Below, one piece after another: positions 8,883-16,928 of a DNA stretch of 64,000 nt (positions are counted from its first letter, which is position 1; the number at the start of each line of letters is the position of its first letter). Position numbers and translations under genes: made by a program. The notes below the pieces were generated by a model. That model was not told the DNA's origin, ran no database searches, and worked only from the letters and a program-made list of their open reading frames with translations. Source of the stretch: Eubacterium sp. MSJ-21. GTDB lineage: Bacteria; Bacillota; Clostridia; Lachnospirales; Lachnospiraceae. Where the stretch lies: NCBI RefSeq assembly GCF_018918185.1, contig NZ_JAHLPZ010000012.1:1-64000 (forward strand), read 5' to 3'.

Positions 8883-9995
8883 CTAGTTGATGATGATCTC
8901 CTCTGTCTCCTTATCGAAGATGTGGATCTTGCTCAGGTCAAATGCGAACTGAACTGTATCACCAGGTCTTGCTGTTGTACGTGCATTTACTCTTGCTGTG
9001 ATATCGAACTGATCGATTGTGAAGTACAGATATACTTCAGCACCAAGCATTTCGTAAATATTGATTCTTGCATCGATAACACTCTCAGGTGAAGACTCGA
9101 TGAAGAGCTGCTCATCATGAATATCCTCTGGACGGATACCAAGAACAACTTCCTTATCAAGGAAATCACCGCTGATCAGCTTCTGAGCCTTAGCATCAGG
9201 AACCTTGATTGAGTGAGAACCGAACATAAGTAATACATCTGCTCCAGACTTAACAACCTTACAATCGATGAAGTTCATAGGTGGCATACCCATGAATCCA
9301 GCTACGAACAGGTTGCATGGCTTGTCATACAGATTCTGAGGTGTATCAACCTGCTGGATGATACCATCCTTCATAACTACGATTCTTGTACCAAGAGTCA
9401 TAGCCTCTGTCTGGTCATGTGTTACGTAAATGATAGTTGTCTGCAGTCTCTGGTGAAGCTTAGAGATCTCAACACGCATCTGAACACGAAGCTTAGCATC
9501 CAAGTTTGAAAGAGGCTCGTCCATAAGGAATACCTTAGGCTCACGAACGATTGCACGTCCCATAGCCACACGCTGTCTCTGACCACCTGACAAAGCCTTT
9601 GGCTTTCTGTCAAGCAGATGCTCGATATCAAGAATCTTAGCAGCCTCATGTACCTGCTTATCAATCTTCTCCTTTGGTACCTTTCTAAGCTTCAGACCGA
9701 ATGCCATGTTATCATAAACTGACATATGTGGATACAAAGCGTAGTTCTGGAATACCATCGCAATATCTCTGTCCTTAGGCTCTACATCGTTAACCATCTT
9801 GTCACCGATCCAAAGCTCACCGGAACTGATATCCTCAAGACCTGCGATCATACGAAGTGTTGTTGACTTACCACATCCTGAAGGTCCAACGAAGATGATG
9901 AACTCTTTATCTTCAATATCCAAGTTGAAGTCCTTTACAGCGTTGAAGCCATTTGGATAAATTTTATAAACATTCTTAAGTTGTAAACTAGCCAT
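8883..9995 (-). CDS. msmK: Sugar ABC transporter ATP-binding protein (MsmK/UgpC type)
   Basis: 370 residues. N-terminal ABC ATPase with Walker A GPSGCGKSTT (about 38-47), signature LSGGQRQRV and Walker B VFLMDEPLSNLD, then the C-terminal TOBE/MalK-type regulatory domain (about 240-370, with VVLGIRPEDI). Proteins of this type are shared ATPases that energise several carbohydrate (CUT1) importers encoded elsewhere, which fits a lone gene with no permease next to it. AAGGAGG precedes the ATG and a strong terminator follows. Codon use looks like that of a highly expressed gene. The exact sugar is not determinable. Confidence 0.92.
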   Translation of the reverse strand: MASLQLKNVYKIYPNGFNAVKDFNLDIEDKEFIIFVGPSGCGKSTTLRMIAGLEDISSGELWIGDKMVNDVEPKDRDIAMVFQNYALYPHMSVYDNMAFGLKLRKVPKEKIDKQVHEAAKILDIEHLLDRKPKALSGGQRQRVAMGRAIVREPKVFLMDEPLSNLDAKLRVQMRVEISKLHQRLQTTIIYVTHDQTEAMTLGTRIVVMKDGIIQQVDTPQNLYDKPCNLFVAGFMGMPPMNFIDCKVVKSGADVLLMFGSHSIKVPDAKAQKLISGDFLDKEVVLGIRPEDIHDEQLFIESSPESVIDARINIYEMLGAEVYLYFTIDQFDITARVNARTTARPGDTVQFAFDLSKIHIFDKETEEIIIN

Positions 9996-10112
9996 TTTGA
10001 TTTTTCCTCCTTAGATTTTAGCTATAATCATCTGACTCATGATGTTTGTATGATACACCAAACAGCCTGAAGTTGCCATATTACTATTCAACAAATAAGG
10101 TAGAAAAATATT

Positions 10113-10177
10113 GTGTAATTTGTATATGAAAATTTTTTTCATGTTTTTTTTGTGGATTTTTCACAAATTTTACACAA
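10113..10177. repeat. AT-rich inverted repeat upstream of msmK
   Basis: TTGTGTAATTTG (10113-10124) faces CAAATTTTACACAA (10164-10177) across T-rich sequence, just past the stop of the YitT-family gene. It could be that gene's weak terminator or an operator for msmK. No other feature is seen in 9996-10183. Confidence 0.35.
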
Positions 10178-10183
10178 AGTATC

Positions 10184-11014
10184 CTAGTTATATTTTGTGA
10201 AACCTTCACCATAAGCCTCACGAATATCTCCAACAAAACAAATTGCCCGGTCATCCAGTTCATAAATTTTACGCTTGACATTTACCATTTCTTTCGAACT
10301 GAGTGCACAGAGCAGCATCTGTTTTGGACAGCCCGTGTAACCGCCCTGTGCCGGAACCCTTGTCACACCGCGTCCAAGCTGTCCGATGATATATTCCGCG
10401 ACTGCTTTTTCCTCATTTGAAATAATATACATCAGCTTGGCACGATTCGGTCCCTCCAGCACAAAATCTGACACCTTTGTCATAACAAATAATACAATCA
10501 GTGCGTAAATTCCATTTCGAAGTCCGAAGACACCGATGCCAAATAAGATAATGATCCCGTCCACACCTGCCATCAATTTCGGAACAGATATATGCGGGAT
10601 CCGCCGGTTCATAATCTGTGCTGCCATATCCGCGCCACCCGAAGATGCATTTTGCAGAAAAATCAATCCAAGTCCTCCACCCATGATTACACCGCCACAC
10701 AGGCCATCTACCAGCACATCCCCTGTCAAAAGCGGCAATGGGCGGATCAGTCCAAGGAACACGGACAGACACACCGTCGCATAAACGGTTCGATAAAACG
10801 AAAGCTTTCCAAGTACTTTATATCCTATAAGGAACAGGGGGATATTGACCAGCACATTTACCAGCCACATCGGAATCCGAAACAGATGCTCCAGCAAAAC
10901 CGCCAGTCCCGTCACACCGCCAGTCACAAGCTCCAGCGGATTAAAATATACAACCACAGAAAATGCCATCAGAAATGCTCCGACTGTCATCCATCCATAC
11001 CGTTTACCTGTCAT
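10184..11014 (-). CDS. YitT-family membrane protein with DUF2179 domain
   Basis: 276 residues. Five or six hydrophobic helices fill residues 8-175 with the glycine-rich motif GGVIMGGGLGL, and a soluble C-terminal DUF2179 domain (about 190-276, beginning LMYIISNEEKAVAEYI) follows. That is the YitT family pattern; its biochemical role is unknown, with ligand sensing by the C-terminal domain often suggested. A GGAGG site lies eight bases before the ATG. It is monocistronic here, downstream of the LytR_C gene's terminator. Confidence 0.85.
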   Translation of the reverse strand: MTGKRYGWMTVGAFLMAFSVVVYFNPLELVTGGVTGLAVLLEHLFRIPMWLVNVLVNIPLFLIGYKVLGKLSFYRTVYATVCLSVFLGLIRPLPLLTGDVLVDGLCGGVIMGGGLGLIFLQNASSGGADMAAQIMNRRIPHISVPKLMAGVDGIIILFGIGVFGLRNGIYALIVLFVMTKVSDFVLEGPNRAKLMYIISNEEKAVAEYIIGQLGRGVTRVPAQGGYTGCPKQMLLCALSSKEMVNVKRKIYELDDRAICFVGDIREAYGEGFTKYN

Positions 11015-11048
11015 CCATCAAACCTCCAATCAATTTATTTTTTGACAT

Positions 11049-11084
11049 AAAAAAGACTCCATACTGTATCTTAGTATGAAGTCT
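11049..11084 (-). terminator. Terminator after the LytR_C gene
   Basis: On the minus strand AGACTTCATACT pairs with AGTATGGAGTCT and is followed by six T, about 25 bases past the stop of the LytR_C-domain gene. Confidence 0.85.
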
Positions 11085-11107
11085 CCTGTACATTTTTATT
11101 CTCAACA

Positions 11108-11662
11108 CTAATGATTGCTGTCCGATGCGCCAATAATGATAACAACATCATAACCATCTGTGGATTCTGTCACATTGCTTGTGACGGTTCCCACTTCATA
11201 GCTTGCATTCGCAAAATACTGCACCAGTTCTTTTCCTACACCATCTTCTCTTGCAACAATCTTGGTATCAGAAAGTGCTTCTGTATAATCGGATGCATTT
11301 GTATCCGCATATCCATTTGCATTCAAAGTATCGCACCAGCGTCCTGCAAGTCCGGCTATATCTGTGCTGTTCAGAACTAAAATTTTCTTATCCGTTGCGC
11401 TGACTGCTTCCGTCTCCTGAGCAGCTTCCGTTGTCTCCGCTTCCGTGGAAGGTGTGATTTGCAAATCATCCACCTGGGAATCTGTCAATGCATTCTGATC
11501 CAATGTTGTTGCCGGTGTATCCTTTGCAGTATTCCCTTTAAATACCTGCAATACAAAAAACGCACCAAATACAACAATCGCAATTCCTAATATAATAACA
11601 GCTGCCCGAAGTAACATCGAAAAGAACAATCCAACCGCCGTCTGCTGCTTTCTTCCACTCAT
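11108..11662 (-). CDS. LytR_C-domain membrane protein
   Basis: 184 residues. A short basic N-terminus, one transmembrane helix (about 18-40), a Thr/Glu/Ala-rich external linker (about 48-88) and a C-terminal LytR_C domain (about 90-184: KKILVLNSTDIAGLAGRW, then GYDVVIIIGA). The LytR_C domain is found attached to LytR-CpsA-Psr cell-wall ligases and as stand-alone membrane proteins; here the catalytic LCP domain is absent. It is probably an envelope protein of unknown role. It has its own terminator and a GGAGAAAAT ribosome site. Confidence 0.8.
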   Translation of the reverse strand: MSGRKQQTAVGLFFSMLLRAAVIILGIAIVVFGAFFVLQVFKGNTAKDTPATTLDQNALTDSQVDDLQITPSTEAETTEAAQETEAVSATDKKILVLNSTDIAGLAGRWCDTLNANGYADTNASDYTEALSDTKIVAREDGVGKELVQYFANASYEVGTVTSNVTESTDGYDVVIIIGASDSNH

Positions 11663-11860
11663 AATTTTCTCCTATCTGCAATATACAACTTTTCTTGTAG
11701 CTCCTATGTTTCTGTTTTGCACATAATTTCAATACATTTGTCAAGTATAGCAAATGTTATTGTTTTTTTCAACCGTTTATAGCATAATCATAGTATGGTT
11801 TTTTTGTGAAAATTTTGCATCCTGCTATATATAATTTTTTACCAAGGAGGTTCTGCCCCT

Positions 11861-12589
11861 ATGAAAACAGCACTTATTACCGGTGCTTCCCGCGGAATCG
11901 GCGAAGCCACCGCCTATCAGTTAGCAAAAGAATTCGACTGTGTTGCCATTGTGAGCCGGAATACCGACGGAAAACTAAATACCGTCGCGAATCAGATTCA
12001 CACCACAACCAATTGTGAATGCATTCCATTTACCGGAGATGTGTCTGACTTCGCATTTGTCGAAGATTGCGTCCAGTCACTTGCCGCATCCGGGCATCCG
12101 GTCGATACACTCGTCAACAACGCAGGTATCTCGCTCGTCGGACTTTTTCAGGATCTGACTCCGGAAGAATTCGACCGCATCCTGCGCATCAATGTAACTT
12201 CCGTCTACAACACTTGCCATGCTGTGATTCCTAATATGGTACGAAACCAATATGGACGTATCCTGAATATCTCCTCGGTCTGGGGACTGGTCGGTGCCTC
12301 CTGTGAAGTCGCCTATTCGGCAACGAAGGGTGCCATCAACAGTCTGACGATGGCGCTTGCAAAGGAGCTTGCGCCAAGTCATATCGCAGTCAATGCGATT
12401 GCTTTCGGTGCCGTGGACACGACCATGAACGGTCATCTGTCTGTCGAGGAGAAGAAGGCACTCTGCGAGGAAATCCCGGCAGAAAAAATGGCGGCTCCCG
12501 AAGAAGCCGCCGCCTGTATCTCTCATATTTTGGCAATGCCGGATTATATGACCGGCGAAATATTGAAATTCGATGGTGGCTGGATCTAG
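11861..12589 (+). CDS. Short-chain dehydrogenase/reductase (FabG-like)
   Basis: 242 residues with the classical SDR pattern: cofactor loop TGASRGIG (about 7-14), NNAG motif, catalytic Ser in ISSVWG and YSATK (the Tyr-x-x-x-Lys pair), ending TGEILKFDGGWI. It catalyses an NAD(P)H-dependent carbonyl reduction; FabG, 3-oxoacyl-ACP reductase, is the closest family by eye. It stands alone on the plus strand between minus-strand genes and no acyl carrier or other fab genes are near, so a role in a dedicated reduction is as likely as a role in fatty-acid synthesis. An AAGGAGG site precedes the ATG. Confidence 0.85.
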   Translation: MKTALITGASRGIGEATAYQLAKEFDCVAIVSRNTDGKLNTVANQIHTTTNCECIPFTGDVSDFAFVEDCVQSLAASGHPVDTLVNNAGISLVGLFQDLTPEEFDRILRINVTSVYNTCHAVIPNMVRNQYGRILNISSVWGLVGASCEVAYSATKGAINSLTMALAKELAPSHIAVNAIAFGAVDTTMNGHLSVEEKKALCEEIPAEKMAAPEEAAACISHILAMPDYMTGEILKFDGGWI

Positions 12590-12596
12590 CCACCAT
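12573..12596 (+). terminator. Hairpin spanning the SDR stop codon
   Basis: ATGGTGGCT (12573-12581) is perfectly complementary to AGCCACCAT (12588-12596) and the stop codon TAG lies at the start of the right arm. A C/T-rich stretch follows. It probably ends the SDR transcript and, being symmetrical, could also act on the converging NatB gene. Confidence 0.5.
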
Positions 12597-12626
12597 TCCC
12601 CTTTTCCGAATTCTTTTCCAAACTCA

Positions 12627-13901
12627 TTACGAATCCTTCTTACGCAGGTTTTTGATTGCTGTTGTAAGCTTGATTGGATTTCCGTAACGCAATGTCGAAC
12701 TCCGGAAGATCTTACCGCCGATCACACCCATAAGTGCAACGGAAATATACAGAATGACCGCAGATACGATGATCTCCCATGTCTGTACATGTCCCATCGC
12801 CACGCGCGCAAACATGGCACTGTAAGAGCTAAACGGCAGGAAGGAACAGACTTTCATCGGTACACCGTCTACCTTGTCAAGCTGAAGCAGCACAACAAAA
12901 TATACAATCATGATAATCATCTGCACTGATCCGGCGGACTTATTCAGATCCTCAATCTTCGATACCAGTGCCCCAAGCGCACCATACATAAACGCATAGA
13001 AGAGGAATCCGCCAATACCGAATACTGCAAATACAACCAATACATTGGCCGGGATATCCAGGAACATGCCAAGGTCAATGCTCCAGAAATCTTTATTGTA
13101 CTGGTAAGAACCAAGCAGACAGACCGCAATGATTCCGACCTGAAATACCGTTGCCACGGCACCTGCAAATACCTTGCCGAACAGCAGCGCCGTTGAATCG
13201 GTACTGGTAACCAGAATCTCAATCGAGCGGTTGCTCTTCTCATTTGTAACAGAAGACGCAATACTCATGCCATACATGATGATGAGCATAAATATCAGAA
13301 TCACAAGCACATAGCAGTACCAGAAATTCTGTGTGCTGTCCTTGCCAAGCACATACTCTTCATGGGTAATTTCCTTATAGGATGCCTCCATGAATTCATT
13401 CAGATCCAGGTCATGCTTCTCACAGTAATCCAGTTTGACGAGCATCCCCAGATAGCTGTCAAAGACAGCCACATCGGAATTATCCATGCTCTTGTTATAT
13501 ACATAATAATCGTAGTCTGACAGCGAATGAACCGCAAATCCGGCAGCCGCTTTTTCATCTTCAACCGCTTTTTTCAAAGCATCCTCACTGTCAAATCTGA
13601 CCAGATTTATTCCTGTTTCCATAGAACCCCATACTGAGCCATCCACGTCAATAATCAAATTTCCATCCGGATCGTAGACGCCGTATGTATGCTCTGCATC
13701 TGCCTCTGCGGAAGAATCCTCCTTTGAAGTGCCCTCCTGAACGGTAGAATCCTTCTTATCTCCCGTAATTGCATCCTTGACACGCGGCACGAACATGATG
13801 CCCGCTGCCAAAACAGCAATCAGGATTGTGGATATCACATATGACTTGCTCTTAAAATAGTTGTCCAGTTCAAACTTTAATATCGTGAAAAACTGCTTCA
13901 T
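12627..13901 (-). CDS. ABC-2 transporter permease (NatB-like)
   Basis: Membrane part of an ABC exporter. It has one N-terminal helix (about 15-38), an extracellular domain of some 150 residues, then five or six helices with the segment MYGMSIASSVTNEKSNRSIEI typical of NatB/YhaP permeases. I start at the ATG at 13901 (MKQFFTILK), two bases after the stop of the ATPase gene, rather than 23 codons earlier inside it. NatAB of Bacillus exports sodium; for this pair the substrate is not known. Confidence 0.85.
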   Translation of the reverse strand: MKQFFTILKFELDNYFKSKSYVISTILIAVLAAGIMFVPRVKDAITGDKKDSTVQEGTSKEDSSAEADAEHTYGVYDPDGNLIIDVDGSVWGSMETGINLVRFDSEDALKKAVEDEKAAAGFAVHSLSDYDYYVYNKSMDNSDVAVFDSYLGMLVKLDYCEKHDLDLNEFMEASYKEITHEEYVLGKDSTQNFWYCYVLVILIFMLIIMYGMSIASSVTNEKSNRSIEILVTSTDSTALLFGKVFAGAVATVFQVGIIAVCLLGSYQYNKDFWSIDLGMFLDIPANVLVVFAVFGIGGFLFYAFMYGALGALVSKIEDLNKSAGSVQMIIMIVYFVVLLQLDKVDGVPMKVCSFLPFSSYSAMFARVAMGHVQTWEIIVSAVILYISVALMGVIGGKIFRSSTLRYGNPIKLTTAIKNLRKKDS

Positions 13902-13902
13902 G

Positions 13903-14850
13903 TTATACCGCCTCCTTTGCTGCTTCTGTGTCCGGTTCTTCATCTCCGACACATGAGATAAAGATATCATTCAAGGATGGCTCATAGGCTCCAAACTGGT
14001 GAATTTCAACTCCTGCCTGTTTACAAACATCAAGAATCTGCCACATATCGGCCTGGGTTTTCAGTTCAAGCACCACGTACTTTTTAGTCACGCGCTCAAC
14101 AGCTGCATAAGAAGACAGCTTCTCCCTACAGATATCAGCCAGCTCCTGCGGGCTGTAATTGTCCGCTGATATCGTCTTTCTGCCACGTCCGTATGTATCC
14201 TTAATATCATCGAGATGTCCGGATAATACGACATCACCATGGTTAATAATTGCGATATCCTCGCAGAATTCCTCCACGTAGCTCATCTGATGACTGGAGA
14301 AAATGACGATGCGTCCTTCGCGGATCAATTCCCGGATGACATCCTTCAGCACCTGTGCATTGACCGGATCCAACCCGGAAAACGGCTCGTCTAATATGAC
14401 TAACTGTGGCTCACCGACCAGAGTTGCCGCAAGCTGTACCTTCTGCTGGTTTCCTTTTGATAATGTCTCTAAATTCCGGTCAATATATTCGGATACATGA
14501 AGACGATCCAGCCATTTCACAGTGCTATCATTCGCCTGTTTCTTATTCATGCCCCTAAGCATTGCCAGATACACCATCTGGTCACGTACTTTCTTCTTTG
14601 GGTAAAGCCCCCGTTCCTCCGGCAGATATCCAACCTGGCTTGCCGTCGGACGAAATATTTCTCCATCAAGCATAATCTCGCCGGAATTCGCATGAAATAC
14701 ATCCATGATAATCCGAATAGTTGTCGTCTTACCAGCACCATTTCTACCAAGTAGTCCGAGCGCCCGTCCGCTCTCCACCGCGAAACTGACCCCGTGCAGG
14801 ATTTCTTTTTCCCCGAAGCTTTTTCTTATATCTTTTAATTCGAGCTTCAT
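13903..14850 (-). CDS. ABC transporter ATP-binding protein (NatA-like)
   Basis: 315 residues. Walker A GRNGAGKTTT (about 35-44), signature LSKGNQQKV, Walker B LVILDEPFSGLDP, and a C-terminal extension of about 90 residues usual in NatA/YhaQ-type exporters. It forms a two-gene unit with the NatB-like permease that follows at once. Role: ATP-driven efflux of an unidentified substrate. Confidence 0.9.
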   Translation of the reverse strand: MKLELKDIRKSFGEKEILHGVSFAVESGRALGLLGRNGAGKTTTIRIIMDVFHANSGEIMLDGEIFRPTASQVGYLPEERGLYPKKKVRDQMVYLAMLRGMNKKQANDSTVKWLDRLHVSEYIDRNLETLSKGNQQKVQLAATLVGEPQLVILDEPFSGLDPVNAQVLKDVIRELIREGRIVIFSSHQMSYVEEFCEDIAIINHGDVVLSGHLDDIKDTYGRGRKTISADNYSPQELADICREKLSSYAAVERVTKKYVVLELKTQADMWQILDVCKQAGVEIHQFGAYEPSLNDIFISCVGDEEPDTEAAKEAV

Positions 14851-14975
14851 AACCTCTTCCTTCTTTCCTGTCTACCGATTTTGTTATTCCTACGTACTAT
14901 ACAAATCCAAAAATCTGTATAAAAATAACATGTTCCCAATATAGCAGAATCCATTGTCATTTACAACTATCTGCC

Positions 14976-15010
14976 CCTGCATTTCATCTGTCTGCCAGAT
15001 AAAATGCAGG
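14976..15010. repeat. Inverted repeat past the Na/Pi cotransporter gene
   Basis: CCTGCATTT-CATCTG (14976-14990) pairs with CAGATA-AAATGCAGG (14996-15010) around five bases. There is no T-run on either strand. It could end the transporter transcript, whose stop is 80 bases away, or be an operator of the NatA-like gene. Confidence 0.4.
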
Positions 15011-15089
15011 TCTATCGAAAACATGTTATGATCCGTCACCATGTATCCGCATGCACATCCGTGCATATTCTTTGTATTATTATCAACTG

Positions 15090-16862
15090 TTATGGCAGTG
15101 CATACTTCTGTTCATATGCCCGGTACTGTTCATCGTACCACTTCGCATCCTGCTCCTTCACTTCTTTGCGGTGCTCATGTGCATCAAGTTCATCATCCTC
15201 CACCTGGATTACGCAGGTAGCAATATTCGAGCAGTGATCGGAGATACGCTCATAAGTATCCGAGATATCTGACAGACTAAGCCCAAGCTCAATCGTACAT
15301 TTGCCTTTACGCAGACGCTTGACATGACGTTTCTTGAGCTCTTTGTTCATATCGTCCATCAACTCTTCCAAAGGCTGTACAAGCGCTGCTTTATAACGGT
15401 CATTTTGCTCAAATGCATTAACTGTCATCGTCAGGATATCTTTGAGTGCCTTGCTGTAGACAGCAAGCTCATCCATCGCCTTCTTCGAGAAGATCAGTTC
15501 TTTCTTATGCATCTGTTCTACTGCCAGCAGTATATTCACAGCCAGATCCGAGATACGCTCGATATCTCCCAGCGAATGAAGCATCAGTGACAGACGGTGT
15601 CCATCTTCCTTCGAAAGATCTTTCGTAGAGAGCCGGAGCAGATACGTGCCAAGCTGATCCTCGTATTTGTCGACGGTATCCTCTTCCTTGCGGATCCGTT
15701 CCGCTATCTCCTCATCGTATGCGGTAAGCAATCCGACTGCGCGGCCAACGGATTTCATAGAGAGCTCTGCCATCGCAGAAGCCACCTTCTGGCACTGCAT
15801 AATCGCAAAACCAGGTCTCTCTAAGAATACCGGATCCAGAAGCTGCAGTACCTTGTCATGCTTGCTAAGCTCGTCTTCTTCCTCGTCGTCATCCTTGATA
15901 GTCTTGACAGCAAGAAACTCCAGGAATCCGGAAAGCGGAAGCAGCACAATCGTTGCAGCAATATTAAAGATCGAATGTATCGTTGCAATTCCTACCTCAT
16001 TTGCTGCCTGCGGCAGGAATGCATAATGTACAAATGCATTGGAGATATAAAATACTAACATGAACACAACCGTTCCAATTACATTAAAGTAAAAATGAAC
16101 CGCTGCCGCACGTTTTGCGTCCTTACTTGCTCCCACACTTGAGATCATTGCAGTCGTACAGCTGCCGATATTCTGTCCCATAATGATAGGGAGAGCAAGT
16201 GCATAGGAGACAGCACCTGTGGAACAAAGCGCCTGCAAAATACCTACGGACACAGATGAAGACTGCATAATCGTCGTCAATACAAAACCTGCAATAACTC
16301 CGAGAAGCGGATTCTCAAACTTCGTCAGAATCTGTGTGAACTGCGGAACATCCTTGAGCGGTTCCACTGCCGAACTCATTGCGGTCATACCATACATCAG
16401 AATCGCAAAGCCAAGTAAGATTGTTCCGATGTTATGTTTCTTCTCACTCTTGCAAAATACAACTAAAATCGCACCAATCACAGCCAGAATCGGCGTAAAA
16501 GAGGTCGGCTTCAGCATCTGAAGGAAGAAGCTTCCTCCGTCAATACCGGACAGTGACAGCAGCCACGAGGTTGCCGTTGTACCGATATTCGCACCCATGA
16601 TAATACCGACTGCCTGATTGAGCTTCATGATACCGGAGTTAACAAAACCAACGACCATAACCGTCGTCGCTCCGGATGACTGGATGACTGCCGTTACACC
16701 TGCGCCAAGCAACACAGCAGACCACTTATTGGAGGTAAGGCGTTCCAAAACCTTTTCCAGCTTACCACCTGACATCTTCGCTAATGCATCTCCCATTATA
16801 TGCATACCGTACAGAAACAATGCGAGACCACCAACCATGGATAGAACGTCAAAAATATCCAT
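15090..16862 (-). CDS. Na/Pi-cotransporter family protein with PhoU domain
   Basis: 590 residues. Two inverted Na/Pi-cotransporter repeats fill the first 310 residues, each with the QSSS/QSSGATT signature (AVIQSSGATTVMVVG and TTIMQSSSVSVGI). After a charged linker (DDDEEEDE) come two PhoU-like helical bundles (about 345-560). The family imports phosphate with sodium; bacterial YjbB-like members can also export phosphate. A GGAGAAAAAG ribosome site precedes the ATG. It is followed downstream by the NatAB-like pair, with no evident functional link. Confidence 0.9.
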   Translation of the reverse strand: MDIFDVLSMVGGLALFLYGMHIMGDALAKMSGGKLEKVLERLTSNKWSAVLLGAGVTAVIQSSGATTVMVVGFVNSGIMKLNQAVGIIMGANIGTTATSWLLSLSGIDGGSFFLQMLKPTSFTPILAVIGAILVVFCKSEKKHNIGTILLGFAILMYGMTAMSSAVEPLKDVPQFTQILTKFENPLLGVIAGFVLTTIMQSSSVSVGILQALCSTGAVSYALALPIIMGQNIGSCTTAMISSVGASKDAKRAAAVHFYFNVIGTVVFMLVFYISNAFVHYAFLPQAANEVGIATIHSIFNIAATIVLLPLSGFLEFLAVKTIKDDDEEEDELSKHDKVLQLLDPVFLERPGFAIMQCQKVASAMAELSMKSVGRAVGLLTAYDEEIAERIRKEEDTVDKYEDQLGTYLLRLSTKDLSKEDGHRLSLMLHSLGDIERISDLAVNILLAVEQMHKKELIFSKKAMDELAVYSKALKDILTMTVNAFEQNDRYKAALVQPLEELMDDMNKELKKRHVKRLRKGKCTIELGLSLSDISDTYERISDHCSNIATCVIQVEDDELDAHEHRKEVKEQDAKWYDEQYRAYEQKYALP

Positions 16863-16928
16863 CTTTTTCTCCTATTCTCTTTATTGACATTTTATAAGCC
16901 GGTCTGCTGGATTTTACCCAAAATTCAC